Source of the DNA: Massilia sp. Root133 | GTDB taxonomy: Bacteria; Pseudomonadota; Gammaproteobacteria; Burkholderiales; Burkholderiaceae_D | DNA length: 64,000 nt | Assembly (NCBI RefSeq): GCF_001426525.1 | Contig: NZ_LMEW01000023.1 | Location: 310,001-374,000 of the forward strand | Direction of reading: 5' to 3' | Part shown: positions 1 through 8,766 of the stretch, in pieces | Position numbering within the stretch: position 1 is the stretch's first letter | Layout: each line of letters starts with the position of its first letter | Position numbers and translations under genes: made by a program | The notes under the pieces: model-generated | Seen by the model: the letters and a program-made list of their open reading frames with translations, nothing else | Database searches by the model: none | Told to the model about the DNA's origin: nothing

Positions 1-2114
1 GCGTCGTCACGCTGAACGTGCGCGGCGAGAAGAACAGCCAGGGCAAGCTCAGCACCGGCTCGAAGGACAAGGGCAGCCGCATCAGCGCGTCGTACGTGGA
101 CCAGTTCCTGGGCCGCACGCTGGGCGTGGCGGTCGGCTACGCACGCGCCGACAAGCCGAACGAGTCGAAGCAATTCGAGACCTGGGACTGGGTCGACAAT
201 ACGTCGTCCGTGCCGGGCAAGACCGTCAAGGTTCCGAAAGGCATCAAGTCGCTGGCGCAGACCGGCAACCAGGTGCGCGACGGCCTGATGGGCGTCGTGG
301 AATGGCACCCGATCCGCGAATTCACGTCGACGATCGACGCGTACCACTCGCGCTTCAAGCTCGATGAAGACCGCCGCGGCATGGAAGTGCAACTGACCGA
401 CGACGGCAACGTCTCGTTCACGCCGGGCACCATCAACGGCAACGGCGTCATGACGGCCGGTACCGCCAACAACGTCAACCCGGTGGTGCGCAACAACCAC
501 TACCGCCAGAACGACACGCTGACGGCCTACGGCTGGAACAACAAGTACATCGCGGGCGACTGGACCTTCGTCGCGGACCTGAGCCACTCGCAGGCCGACC
601 ACAAGGAAGAACTCGACGAGATCAACACCGGCCTCGCGGCGCGCCAGACGATGACGTTCGACTACGCGAACGGCACCATCCCGAACATCGGCCTGACCGG
701 CGTGTACGACAACCCGGCGCTGCTCGCCATCGGCGGCCAGTACGGCGACGGCTACGTCAACGCGCCGCACCTGAAGGACAAGCTGAACTCGTTCCGCCTC
801 AGCGCCGAATACCGCTTCGACAGCAAGCTGTTCAACAGCGTCGAATTCGGTGTCAACGCGTCCAAGCGCGACAAGCAGAAGCAGCACCTCGAGACCGGCT
901 TCACCAAGCTGGGCACGGGCGCCATCGCCGCCGGCGCCGTCAACGGCTCGCAGTCGCTGTACGCGCTGCCCGATACGCTGAGCTGGGATATCCCGGCCGT
1001 GCTGGCGCAGAACTTCGGTCCGTACACGCCGGCCGTGCTGGTGCCGTGGGGCGCGACCAAGAACTGGACCATCACCGAGAAGGTCCAGACCGCCTACGCC
1101 AAGCTGAACATCGACACCGAACTGATGTCGATGCCGCTGCGCGGCAACGTCGGCATCCAGGCCGTGCACACCGACCAGAGCTCGACCGCCAAGACGCTGC
1201 GCGCCTGGCCGTTCGCCGACCTGGTGCCGCTCACCGACGGCAAGAAGTACAACGACTATCTGCCGAGCATCAACCTGATCTGGAGCCTGCCGGAACAGCA
1301 GATCATCCGCTTCGGCGCCAACAAGACCCTGGCGCGTCCGCGCCTCGACGAATTGAACGCGTCGCGTGAAGTCGGCCTGACGCACCAGAGCACCGGTACG
1401 CCTTACGGCAACGGCGGCAATGCGCAGCTGGATCCGTGGCGTGCGAACGCGGTCGACCTGTCGTGGGAAAAATACTTCGGCAACAAGGGCTATGTGCAGG
1501 TGGCGGGCTTCTACAAAGACCTGAAGTCCTACATCTACACCGTCACCGAGCCGCGCGACTTCTCCGAGTACCAGCTGCAGGGCGCGACCAGCAACATCGG
1601 CACGATGACCCAGCCGAAGAACGGCAACGGCGGCAAGCTGCAAGGCCTGGAACTGGCCGCGTCGGTGCCGCTGGACATGTTCACCCCTGTGCTGTCGGGC
1701 TTCGGCATCACGGCCAACGCGGCGTTCACGACGAGCGAGATCTCGATCAAGAACCAGAGCTTCGGCGACATGAGCATCCCGCTGCCGGGCCTGTCGAAGC
1801 GCGTGTTCAACGTGACCGCCTACTATGAGAACGACGGCTTCTCGGCCCGCGTCGCGCAGCGCTACCGCAGCGACTACGTGGCCGAGATCGGCGGCGTCGG
1901 CGGCGCGACCGAGCTGACGTTCACGAAGCCGGACCGCGTCGTCGACCTGCAGCTCGGCTACGACTTCAAGCAGGTCAAGGGCTTGTCCGTGCTGTTCCAG
2001 GTGAACAACCTGACCGACACGGCGTTCCAGACCTACTCGGGTTCGACGGACCGTCCGCGCGGCTACACGAAGTACGGCCGCCAGATGCTGTTCGGCTTCA
2101 ATTACAAGCTGTAA
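1..2114 (+). CDS. TonB-dependent receptor, C-terminal part (cut by window edge)
   Basis: Outer-membrane, TonB-energised receptor for a large substrate, probably an oligosaccharide given the amylolytic genes downstream. The frame is already open at base 3, so the signal peptide, TonB box and plug lie outside the window. About 700 residues of beta-barrel are visible, rich in alternating aromatic strands, ending in the usual aromatic-type barrel terminus (FGFNYKL). It is clearly paralogous to the next gene: both contain a segment of the type GLMG..E/Q-x-P...F..TID..HS, and both fit the large TIGR01782-like receptors of Xanthomonas, Caulobacter and Massilia. A strong terminator follows, so it is probably not cotranscribed with the next receptor. 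The substrate is inference from context. Confidence 0.9.
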   Translation, partial: VVTLNVRGEKNSQGKLSTGSKDKGSRISASYVDQFLGRTLGVAVGYARADKPNESKQFETWDWVDNTSSVPGKTVKVPKGIKSLAQTGNQVRDGLMGVVEWHPIREFTSTIDAYHSRFKLDEDRRGMEVQLTDDGNVSFTPGTINGNGVMTAGTANNVNPVVRNNHYRQNDTLTAYGWNNKYIAGDWTFVADLSHSQADHKEELDEINTGLAARQTMTFDYANGTIPNIGLTGVYDNPALLAIGGQYGDGYVNAPHLKDKLNSFRLSAEYRFDSKLFNSVEFGVNASKRDKQKQHLETGFTKLGTGAIAAGAVNGSQSLYALPDTLSWDIPAVLAQNFGPYTPAVLVPWGATKNWTITEKVQTAYAKLNIDTELMSMPLRGNVGIQAVHTDQSSTAKTLRAWPFADLVPLTDGKKYNDYLPSINLIWSLPEQQIIRFGANKTLARPRLDELNASREVGLTHQSTGTPYGNGGNAQLDPWRANAVDLSWEKYFGNKGYVQVAGFYKDLKSYIYTVTEPRDFSEYQLQGATSNIGTMTQPKNGNGGKLQGLELAASVPLDMFTPVLSGFGITANAAFTTSEISIKNQSFGDMSIPLPGLSKRVFNVTAYYENDGFSARVAQRYRSDYVAEIGGVGGATELTFTKPDRVVDLQLGYDFKQVKGLSVLFQVNNLTDTAFQTYSGSTDRPRGYTKYGRQMLFGFNYKL

Positions 2115-2117
2115 TCG

Positions 2118-2187
2118 GTCGGAGGCGCCCAGCCTCCGACGCAGTCTCCATGCCCCTTGCCGTTGTTGCGGCAAGGGGCATTTTGTT
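2118..2187 (+). terminator. Tandem hairpins ending the first receptor gene
   Basis: Two perfect hairpins follow the TAA stop. The first has 9-bp arms (2118-2126 and 2132-2140). The second has 12-bp arms (2151-2162 and 2169-2180) with a TTGTTG loop and a TTTTGTT tail, the form of an intrinsic terminator. Confidence 0.85.
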
Positions 2188-2291
2188 GGTGGCGCAGCGG
2201 AGGATGGTCTTCCATAGCTGCGTCATGCATGTATTTTTGCTACAACAATTTCCTTCAAATTTTCTTCATAAACAGAGCGATTATCTCTATT

Positions 2292-2306
2292 TGTTGCAAA
2301 ACTACA
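2292..2306. promoter_or_regulatory. Candidate HexR/RpiR-type operator
   Basis: TGTTGCAAAACTACA (reverse strand TGTAGTTTTGCAACA) is an imperfect palindrome lying 4 bp before a possible -35. It resembles the boxes at 7228 and 27710 and the TGTART...AYTACA type of site I recall for HexR regulators. Assignment to the glucokinase-RpiR proteins of this window is inference. Confidence 0.45.
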
Positions 2307-2310
2307 TTTT

Positions 2311-2338
2311 TTGATTGGCATTCCGTCTACGTTAATTT
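2311..2338 (+). promoter_or_regulatory. Possible sigma70 promoter for second TonB receptor
   Basis: TTGATT, a 16-bp spacer, then TAATTT, in an AT-rich stretch (about 2225-2345) that contrasts with the GC-rich flanks. It would give a leader of about 75 nt before the ATG at 2419. The match to consensus is moderate. Confidence 0.35.
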
Positions 2339-2418
2339 CAGAATCGACCTCGCTGTTTGAACGCTGGAGCCGGCTGTGCTTCCGCACTTGATCACATCAA
2401 AAAGACTCGAGGGGATAC

Positions 2419-5277
2419 ATGAAGATTCTGTGTAGCAAACATACGGTGGGAGAACATGCGACGTGCGTGTTCAAACTGAGTCCGGTCGCCGCCGGTTGTG
2501 CCGTATTCCTGTCGGTGCTGGGCGCCAACGTCCAGGCACAGGATGCGGTACAGGCGCTGGACGCCAACGGCATCCCGATCAGCCAGGTCACCGTGACGGG
2601 CATCCGCCGCGGCATCGAGGCGGCCATCTCGATCAAGAAAAATTCGAATTCCATCGTCGAGGCGATCTCGGCGGAAGACATCGGCAAACTGCCGGACGCG
2701 ACCGTCGCCGAGTCCGTCTCCCGCCTGCCGGGTGTGACGACCCAGCGCGATGCCCGCACGGGCCGTGCCGCGTCGATCTCCGTGCGCGGCATGTCGCCCG
2801 ACTTCAACGGCACCCTGCTGAACGGCCGCGAACAGGCGTCCGCGAGCGACAGCCGCGGCGTCCGTTTCGACCTGTACCCGGCCGAGATGCTGGGCACGAT
2901 CACCGTGTACAAATCGCCGGACGCTACCCTGATGGGGCAGGGCATCGCCTCGACCATCGACCAGCGCACCGTGCTGCCGCTGGACTTCGCCAGGCGCACG
3001 GTCGCCGCCAGCTACCGGGCGCAACGCACCGGCGCGCACAACGAGGACCTGGGCAGCGCCAGCGGCTACCGCACGTCGCTCGCCTATATCGACCAGTTCG
3101 CCAACCGGACGGTCGGCGTGGCCCTGGGCGTCGTGAAGTTCAACGACAACGGTCCCGAGCAGATCAACGACGACGGTTGGGGCGGCACGACGAGCACGGC
3201 GACGTACAACGGCCAGACCGTGACGGTGCCCAACGGCTTGCGGACGGACGTGATCCACAACCCGAACACCAATAAAGGCCTGATGGGCATCCTGCAATAT
3301 CGTCCGAGCAAGGACTTCCTGACGACCATCGACCTGTTTCACTCGAAGAACACCGACAGTCCCAAGCGCACCGGTTTCGAAGGGTCGACCTGTGGCAGCA
3401 CGGGTGGATATGACCCGGTGGGCGTGCTGAGCAACGCGAACATCGTCGATGGCGTGGCCGTGTCCGGCACCTGTTCGAATTTCAAGGGCGACATCCGCAA
3501 CAACACGGAGGTCGCGGTGGACACGCTGAATTCCTGGGGCATCAACAGCCGCCTGCGCCGCGGCGACTGGACCTTCACCGGCGACGTGTCCGGGTCGCGG
3601 GTCAGGCATGACTTCACGCGCTACGAGACGACGGCCGGCCTCGTCGGCAACACGCCCGACGCCGACCTGGACAGCATCTCGTGGACCGGCTTCGACGGCC
3701 GGAGCAATCTGTCCGCGTTGTACAAGACCGCCCTCAGCTATGCCGACCGCAGCCGCATGCTCCTGACCGACGTCGACGGCTGGGGCGGCGGCCTGACGGG
3801 CACCCAGCAGTCCGGCTACGTGGCCATCGGCGCCACGATCGACGAGATCAAGGCGGCACGCTTCGGCGTACGGCATGACGTGGAGCTGGGACCGCTCACC
3901 GGCATCGAATTCGGTCTCAACCGCACCAATCGCACCAAGAGCCGCGACACGGACGAAGGCAGCCTGCTCATCGGCACCGGACCGTACGGCGCGGCGCCCA
4001 TGCCGGGCAGCGAGACGGTCGTGACGCGCCAGTCGGGCATCCCGGTCGCGTCGTGGAACCCGCTGGGGTCGCTCGGCTCGGTCTACCACCAGCTGGCGAA
4101 GGTCGACCAGGTGATCCAGACCGACAAGAACTGGCACATCTCGGAAAAGGTCTCGACCGCGTACGTGATGGGATCCCTGGAAGGCGAGCTGTTCGGCCTG
4201 CCGTACCGCGGCAATGCCGGTGCCCAGTACATTCACACGAGCCAGGGCTCGACGGGCCTCATCGTCGACAACGGGCGTTGCGCCGGTGTCGCCGGCCAGG
4301 CCTGCCCGGCCTACACGATCGCCGGCCACCATTCGTACAACGATTTCCTGCCGAGCCTGAACCTGAACGTCGAACTGCCGGCCGACCAGGTGCTGCGCCT
4401 GGGCATCGGCAAGACCCTGTCGCGTCCGAACATGAGCGACATGCGCCCGGGCGGCGGCGTGGGGCTGGACGCGACGAATCCCGCGGGGCCGATCCTGGCC
4501 GGCGGCTCTGGCAACCCGAAGCTGGAACCGTTCCGTGCGAAGTCGTTCGACCTGTCGTACGAAAAATACTTCGAGGCGAACGGCGCCAAGGGCTACGTGG
4601 CGATGGCCGGCTTCTACAAGAAGCTCGACACCTATATCCTGCGGGCGCCGCAGCGTGTCGACTACGCGTCGACCGGCTTCCTGGTGTCCGGCATCCCCCT
4701 GCCGGCGACCGGCCCGAACGCCGGGTCGACGGTCGGCATCCTGACCGCGCCGACCAATGGATCGGGCGGCAACATCAAGGGGCTGGAACTGACGGCGTCG
4801 CTGCCGTTCGCGATGCTGACCCGCTACCTGGGCGGCTTCGGCATCGAAGCCAGCTATTCGAGCACCCTGAGCTCGGTGACCTTGCCGCGCAGCGGCATCA
4901 CGGTGATCAGCAACGGCAGCGTCAACGCCATTCCGCTGCCGGGCCTGTCGCACACGGTGACGAACATGCGCGTCTACTATGAAAAGGCCGGCTTCCGCGC
5001 GTCGATCGCCGCCCGCAAGCGTGGCGACTTCGTGGGCGACATCCACGACTACAAGGACGACGCGAGCCTCACTTACATCAAGGGCAACACGACGGTGGAC
5101 GGGCAGCTCACGTACGACTTCGGCGACACGACCATGCTGAAGGGCCTGTCACTCACGGCGGCCGTGAACAACTGGACCAATTCGCCGTACATCCGCTACA
5201 ACGGCGACCCGAGCAGCGTGGTGGAAAACGTCCGGTTCGGCCGCACCTACAGCCTCGGTGCAAGCTACAAGTTCTGA
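2419..5277 (+). CDS. TonB-dependent receptor, probable maltodextrin/oligosaccharide uptake
   Basis: Complete 952-residue outer-membrane receptor that would take up a bulky ligand using the TonB-ExbBD proton motive force. It has an N-terminal export signal (about residues 1-40, ending near VQAQ), a TonB-box-like QVTVTG near residue 57, then a plug domain with the SAEDIGKLPD..VAESVSRLPGV signature and the VRG motif, and a large beta-barrel ending in F. A GAGGGG ribosome site precedes the ATG. Length and motifs fit the TIGR01782 class. A HexR-like box and a weak promoter lie just upstream. Neighbouring sugar transporter, amylase and phosphoglucomutase genes suggest an alpha-glucan substrate, but the sequence alone does not prove specificity. 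Confidence 0.92.
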   Translation: MKILCSKHTVGEHATCVFKLSPVAAGCAVFLSVLGANVQAQDAVQALDANGIPISQVTVTGIRRGIEAAISIKKNSNSIVEAISAEDIGKLPDATVAESVSRLPGVTTQRDARTGRAASISVRGMSPDFNGTLLNGREQASASDSRGVRFDLYPAEMLGTITVYKSPDATLMGQGIASTIDQRTVLPLDFARRTVAASYRAQRTGAHNEDLGSASGYRTSLAYIDQFANRTVGVALGVVKFNDNGPEQINDDGWGGTTSTATYNGQTVTVPNGLRTDVIHNPNTNKGLMGILQYRPSKDFLTTIDLFHSKNTDSPKRTGFEGSTCGSTGGYDPVGVLSNANIVDGVAVSGTCSNFKGDIRNNTEVAVDTLNSWGINSRLRRGDWTFTGDVSGSRVRHDFTRYETTAGLVGNTPDADLDSISWTGFDGRSNLSALYKTALSYADRSRMLLTDVDGWGGGLTGTQQSGYVAIGATIDEIKAARFGVRHDVELGPLTGIEFGLNRTNRTKSRDTDEGSLLIGTGPYGAAPMPGSETVVTRQSGIPVASWNPLGSLGSVYHQLAKVDQVIQTDKNWHISEKVSTAYVMGSLEGELFGLPYRGNAGAQYIHTSQGSTGLIVDNGRCAGVAGQACPAYTIAGHHSYNDFLPSLNLNVELPADQVLRLGIGKTLSRPNMSDMRPGGGVGLDATNPAGPILAGGSGNPKLEPFRAKSFDLSYEKYFEANGAKGYVAMAGFYKKLDTYILRAPQRVDYASTGFLVSGIPLPATGPNAGSTVGILTAPTNGSGGNIKGLELTASLPFAMLTRYLGGFGIEASYSSTLSSVTLPRSGITVISNGSVNAIPLPGLSHTVTNMRVYYEKAGFRASIAARKRGDFVGDIHDYKDDASLTYIKGNTTVDGQLTYDFGDTTMLKGLSLTAAVNNWTNSPYIRYNGDPSSVVENVRFGRTYSLGASYKF

Positions 5278-5297
5278 TCCGCCAGGCGTTGTTTCAT

Positions 5298-5329
5298 GCG
5301 CGGATGTCGCTGCCGGGCGTCATCCGCGC
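5298..5329. other. GC-rich inverted repeat between receptor and helicase
   Basis: GCGCGGATG (5298-5306) and CATCCGCGC (5321-5329) form a perfect 9-bp stem with a 14-base loop just after the receptor stop codon. There is no T tract, so it may be a weak terminator or an mRNA 3' stabiliser. Confidence 0.4.
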
Positions 5330-5402
5330 GAAATTCTGGCAGCGGGGGAGGGCCTGAAGTAGTAAACTGTGTGATTGCTTACGATTTTTGAAGATTCCCT
5401 TT

Positions 5403-7160
5403 ATGCATGACACACAGCTCCAGACGTTCGCCGATCTCGATATCCCCGCCCCCATCCTCAAGGCATTGAAGGAGGTTGGCTACGAGACGCCGTCGCCGAT
5501 CCAGGCGGCCACCATTCCTCTCCTGATGGAGGGACGTGACGTGCTGGGGCAGGCGCAGACGGGCACCGGCAAGACGGCCGCCTTCGCGCTGCCTGTGCTG
5601 TCGCGCATCGACGTCAAGAATCCGGCCGTGCAGGCCCTCGTGCTCGCGCCCACGCGCGAACTCGCGATCCAGGTCGCCGAGGCCTTCCAGAGCTATGCCG
5701 CGCACCTGAAGAACTTCCATGTGCTGCCGATCTACGGCGGCCAGAGCTACGGCCCGCAGCTGTCGGCGCTGCGCCGCGGCGTGCAGGTCGTCGTCGGCAC
5801 GCCCGGCCGCGTCATCGACCACCTCGACAAGGGCTCGCTCGACATCTCGCAGCTGAAGACCCTCGTGCTGGACGAGGCCGACGAAATGCTGCGCATGGGT
5901 TTCATCGACGACGTCGAACGCATCCTGCAGGAGACGCCGGAAGGGCGCCAGACGGCGCTGTTCTCGGCCACGATGCCGCAGCAGATCAAGCGCATCGCCA
6001 AGACCTACCTGAACGAACCGAGCGAGGTGACGGTCGCCGCCAAGACGACGACGGCCACCAACATCACGCAGCGCTACTGGCTCGTCGCGGGCCTGCAGAA
6101 GCTGGACGCCCTCACGCGCATCCTCGAAGCGGAGCCGTTCGACGGCATGATCGTTTTCGCGCGCACGAAGCTCGGCACCGAGGAACTGGCGAGCAAGCTG
6201 CAGGCGCGCGGGTTCGCGGCGGCCGCCATCAACGGCGACATGGCCCAGCAACAGCGCGAGCGCACGATCGAGCAGCTCAAGAACGGCAAGATCGACATCC
6301 TCGTCGCCACCGACGTCGCCGCGCGCGGCCTGGACGTGGAGCGCATCAGCCACGTGATCAACTACGACGTGCCGTCCGACCCGGAAAGCTACACGCACCG
6401 CATCGGCCGCACGGGCCGCGCCGGCCGCAGCGGCGACGCGATCCTGTTCATCACGCCGCGCGAGCGTGGCCTGCTGAAGGCGATCGAACGCGCCACGCGC
6501 CAGCCGGTGGCGCCGCTTACGCTGCCCACCATCAAGGCCGTCAACGAAGTGCGCATCACGAGGTTCAAGGAGCAGATCGGCGAGACGCTGGCCGCGGGCG
6601 GCCTGGACGTGTTCCGTTCCCTGATCGAGGACTTCGAACGCGAGCAGAACGTGCCCGCGATCGACATCGCGGCCGCGCTGGCCAAGCTGTATCGCGGCGA
6701 CGAGCCGCTGCTGCTGGAAAAGCCGGACCGCGAGCCCAAGCCGGAATTCCGCGAGCGCGAGGAACGTCCGGCGCGCGCGGGCCGTGAAAGCTTCGGCGAC
6801 GAGCGCCCGGCCCGTGCCGGCCGGGAAGGTGAAGGCCGACAAGGCTTCAAGAAGGAGCGCGTGATGCGCGCGCCGGAAGAGGGCATGGCCACGTACCGCA
6901 TCGAAGTGGGCCACTTCCACGGCGTCAAGCCGGGCAACATCGTGGGCGCCATCGCCAACGAAGGCGGCGTGCCGTCGAAGGAAATCGGCCGTATCGAGAT
7001 CTACGACGACTTCAGCACGCTCGACATGCCGGCCGGCTTGCCGCAGGACCTGCTCGACCACCTGAAAAAGGTGTGGGTGGCGGGCCAGCAGCTGGGCATC
7101 ACGCGCGACGGCGAAGAACCGCCGGAGAAAAAGCCGGCGAAGCGCAAGTTCCGCAAGTAA
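5403..7160 (+). CDS. deaD: DEAD-box ATP-dependent RNA helicase, DeaD/CsdA type
   Basis: ATP-dependent RNA unwinding for ribosome assembly, RNA decay and cold adaptation. All helicase motifs are visible in order: AQTGTGKT, PTRELA, GTPGR, DEAD (DEADEMLRMGF), SAT, ARGLD and HRIGRTGRAGR. The C-terminal part (about residues 495-560) matches the DbpA-type RNA-binding domain that distinguishes DeaD from RhlE and RhlB. It is joined by an Arg-rich linker holding a duplicated RPARAGRE segment, and a basic tail ends the protein. I chose ATG 5403 rather than TTG 5388 because it gives the usual short N-terminus and follows GAAG at suitable spacing. Length is 585 residues. No functional link to the sugar genes is evident. 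Confidence 0.93.
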   Translation: MHDTQLQTFADLDIPAPILKALKEVGYETPSPIQAATIPLLMEGRDVLGQAQTGTGKTAAFALPVLSRIDVKNPAVQALVLAPTRELAIQVAEAFQSYAAHLKNFHVLPIYGGQSYGPQLSALRRGVQVVVGTPGRVIDHLDKGSLDISQLKTLVLDEADEMLRMGFIDDVERILQETPEGRQTALFSATMPQQIKRIAKTYLNEPSEVTVAAKTTTATNITQRYWLVAGLQKLDALTRILEAEPFDGMIVFARTKLGTEELASKLQARGFAAAAINGDMAQQQRERTIEQLKNGKIDILVATDVAARGLDVERISHVINYDVPSDPESYTHRIGRTGRAGRSGDAILFITPRERGLLKAIERATRQPVAPLTLPTIKAVNEVRITRFKEQIGETLAAGGLDVFRSLIEDFEREQNVPAIDIAAALAKLYRGDEPLLLEKPDREPKPEFREREERPARAGRESFGDERPARAGREGEGRQGFKKERVMRAPEEGMATYRIEVGHFHGVKPGNIVGAIANEGGVPSKEIGRIEIYDDFSTLDMPAGLPQDLLDHLKKVWVAGQQLGITRDGEEPPEKKPAKRKFRK

Positions 7161-7164
7161 ACAC

Positions 7165-7216
7165 CGGGGTCAGAGCCCGATTTTTGGCAATTGCCCAAAA
7201 ACGGGCTCTGACCCCG
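7165..7216. repeat. REP-like palindrome (GGGGTCAGAGCCCG type)
   Basis: Inverted arms CGGGGTCAGAGCCCG (7165-7179) and its exact complement (7202-7216) enclose an imperfectly paired T-rich/A-rich centre. It begins five bases after the helicase stop. I recall this palindrome type as frequent in Massilia-like genomes. It could also act as a terminator for the helicase. Confidence 0.7.
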
Positions 7217-7227
7217 AAGTGTCGATC

Positions 7228-7242
7228 TGTTGTTTGACTACA
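7228..7242. promoter_or_regulatory. Candidate HexR/RpiR-type operator before sugar transporter operon
   Basis: TGTTGTTTGACTACA differs at only two positions from the box at 27710. It lies 40 bp upstream of a good promoter that should drive the transporter, phosphoglucomutase and amylase genes. The regulator is inferred to be a glucokinase-RpiR protein. Confidence 0.5.
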
Positions 7243-7282
7243 TTTTCTGTGGCTTCCCTTTAGATTCAGGGCTGTTATCGCA

Positions 7283-7311
7283 TTGACACCCAGAAAACCC
7301 CATGTTACTTT
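7283..7311 (+). promoter_or_regulatory. Sigma70 promoter of the sugar transporter gene
   Basis: Consensus TTGACA (7283-7288), a 17-bp spacer and TACTTT (7306-7311) place a start near 7318, about 42 nt before the ATG at 7360. Confidence 0.65.
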
Positions 7312-7359
7312 GCTACATGTGGCAGCCTGGCGGGAGTCCAGGCGCGTTAGGGGACACAG

Positions 7360-8694
7360 ATGGAAATGCAAACACATGCGCTCAAGCCGCGGCTGACGTT
7401 CTGGCAGCTGTGGAACATGAGCTTCGGCTTCTTCGGCATCCAGTTCGGCTTGGCGTTGCAGAACGTGAACACGAGCCGGATCTTCGCCACGCTCGGCACG
7501 TCGATGGACGACCTGGCCCTCGTCTGGCTCGCGGCGCCCGTCACGGGCCTGCTCGTGCAGCCGGTGATCGGTTACCTCAGCGATAACACGTGGCACCCGC
7601 GTTGGGGGCGCCGCCGTCCGTTCTTCTTCCTCGGCGCCGTGCTGGCCGCAACGGCCCTGTTCCTGATGCCGAATTCCGTCGCCGTCTGGATGGCCGTCGC
7701 CATGCTCTGGCTGATGGATGCCTCGATCAATATTTCGATGGAGCCGTTCCGCGCCTTCGTCGGCGACAAGCTCGACACGTCGCAGCAGACGGCCGGCTTC
7801 GCGATGCAGACCTTCCTCATCGGCTGCGGCGCCGTGATCGCGTCGCTGCTGCCGATTCTGTTCGCCGACGTCCTCGGCGTCTCCAACGTGCCCGTGAACG
7901 GCGCCGTGCCGGATTCGGTACGCTACTCGTTCTACGTCGGCGGCGCCGCGTTCCTGCTGGCCGTGACGTGGACCGTGTTCACGTCGACCGAACTGCCGCC
8001 GCCGGACCTCGACCGTTTCGAAGCCCAGCGCAAGCATTCGCGCAACTTCGGCGTCGCGCTGCGCGAGATCATGAGCGGCTTCGCGCACATGCCGAAGACG
8101 ATGGTGCAGCTGGCGTTCGTCCAGTTCTTCTCGTGGATCGCGCTGTTCGCGCTGTGGATCTACACCGGTCCCGGGATCGCCGACAACGTCTACAACACGA
8201 CGGATCCGCTGTCGCCGGGCTACCAGAACGCGGGCAACTGGGTCGGCGTGATGTTCGCCGTCTACAACGGCATGTCCGCCCTGGCTGCGTTCGTGCTGCC
8301 CGTGCTGGCGCGCCGCACGAGCCGCAAGGCGTGCCACGCCGTCTGCCTCGCGATCGGCGGCCTGTCGCTGGCCAGCGTGTTCTTCATCCACGACAAGCAT
8401 CTGCTGCTGATCCCGATGCTGGGCGTGGGCGTCGCGTGGGCGAGCATCCTCACGATGCCGTATGCGATCCTGGTCGCCGCGCTGCCGCCGAACCGCATGG
8501 GCTATTACATGGGCCTGTTCAACTTCTTCATCGTGATTCCGCAGATCGTCAGCGGTCTCGTGCTCGGCTGGTTCACGAAGCATATGTTCGGCAACCACGC
8601 GGTACTTACGCTGGTGCTGGGCGGCGTGTCGATGGTCATCGCGGCCGTGCTGGCGCTGTTCGTCACCGACCGGGCGGAACGCGCCGCCCACTGA
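7360..8694 (+). CDS. MFS sugar transporter, SLC45/maltose-sucrose type
   Basis: Inner-membrane sugar:cation symporter, 444 residues with about 12 hydrophobic segments. The family shows in the N-terminal W-x-x-x-FGF-x-GIQFG segment, the N.SRIF..LG motif, the cytoplasmic loop GYLSDNTWHPRWGRRRPF, and DASINISMEPFRAF. These features belong to the SLC45-like transporters that move maltose or sucrose in bacteria. The ATG has an AGGGGA ribosome site. The next genes, phosphoglucomutase and a MalS-like amylase, follow on the same strand, so maltose or maltodextrins entering the cytoplasm are the likely cargo. A strong promoter and a HexR-like box precede it. Exact substrate is inferred. Confidence 0.85.
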   Translation: MEMQTHALKPRLTFWQLWNMSFGFFGIQFGLALQNVNTSRIFATLGTSMDDLALVWLAAPVTGLLVQPVIGYLSDNTWHPRWGRRRPFFFLGAVLAATALFLMPNSVAVWMAVAMLWLMDASINISMEPFRAFVGDKLDTSQQTAGFAMQTFLIGCGAVIASLLPILFADVLGVSNVPVNGAVPDSVRYSFYVGGAAFLLAVTWTVFTSTELPPPDLDRFEAQRKHSRNFGVALREIMSGFAHMPKTMVQLAFVQFFSWIALFALWIYTGPGIADNVYNTTDPLSPGYQNAGNWVGVMFAVYNGMSALAAFVLPVLARRTSRKACHAVCLAIGGLSLASVFFIHDKHLLLIPMLGVGVAWASILTMPYAILVAALPPNRMGYYMGLFNFFIVIPQIVSGLVLGWFTKHMFGNHAVLTLVLGGVSMVIAAVLALFVTDRAERAAH

Positions 8695-8766
8695 TAGCGG
8701 CGCCATCGTCGGGACGAGTGTCGTATCCTTACGGGTTTGACAACACACCCCCGACAGGAGCACAAC

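Noticed and set aside
2392..5046. Long minus-strand open frame opposite the second TonB receptor
   Set aside because: Its translation is Arg/Ala/Val-rich with no motifs and follows codon bias of the plus-strand gene; a typical shadow frame in GC-rich DNA.
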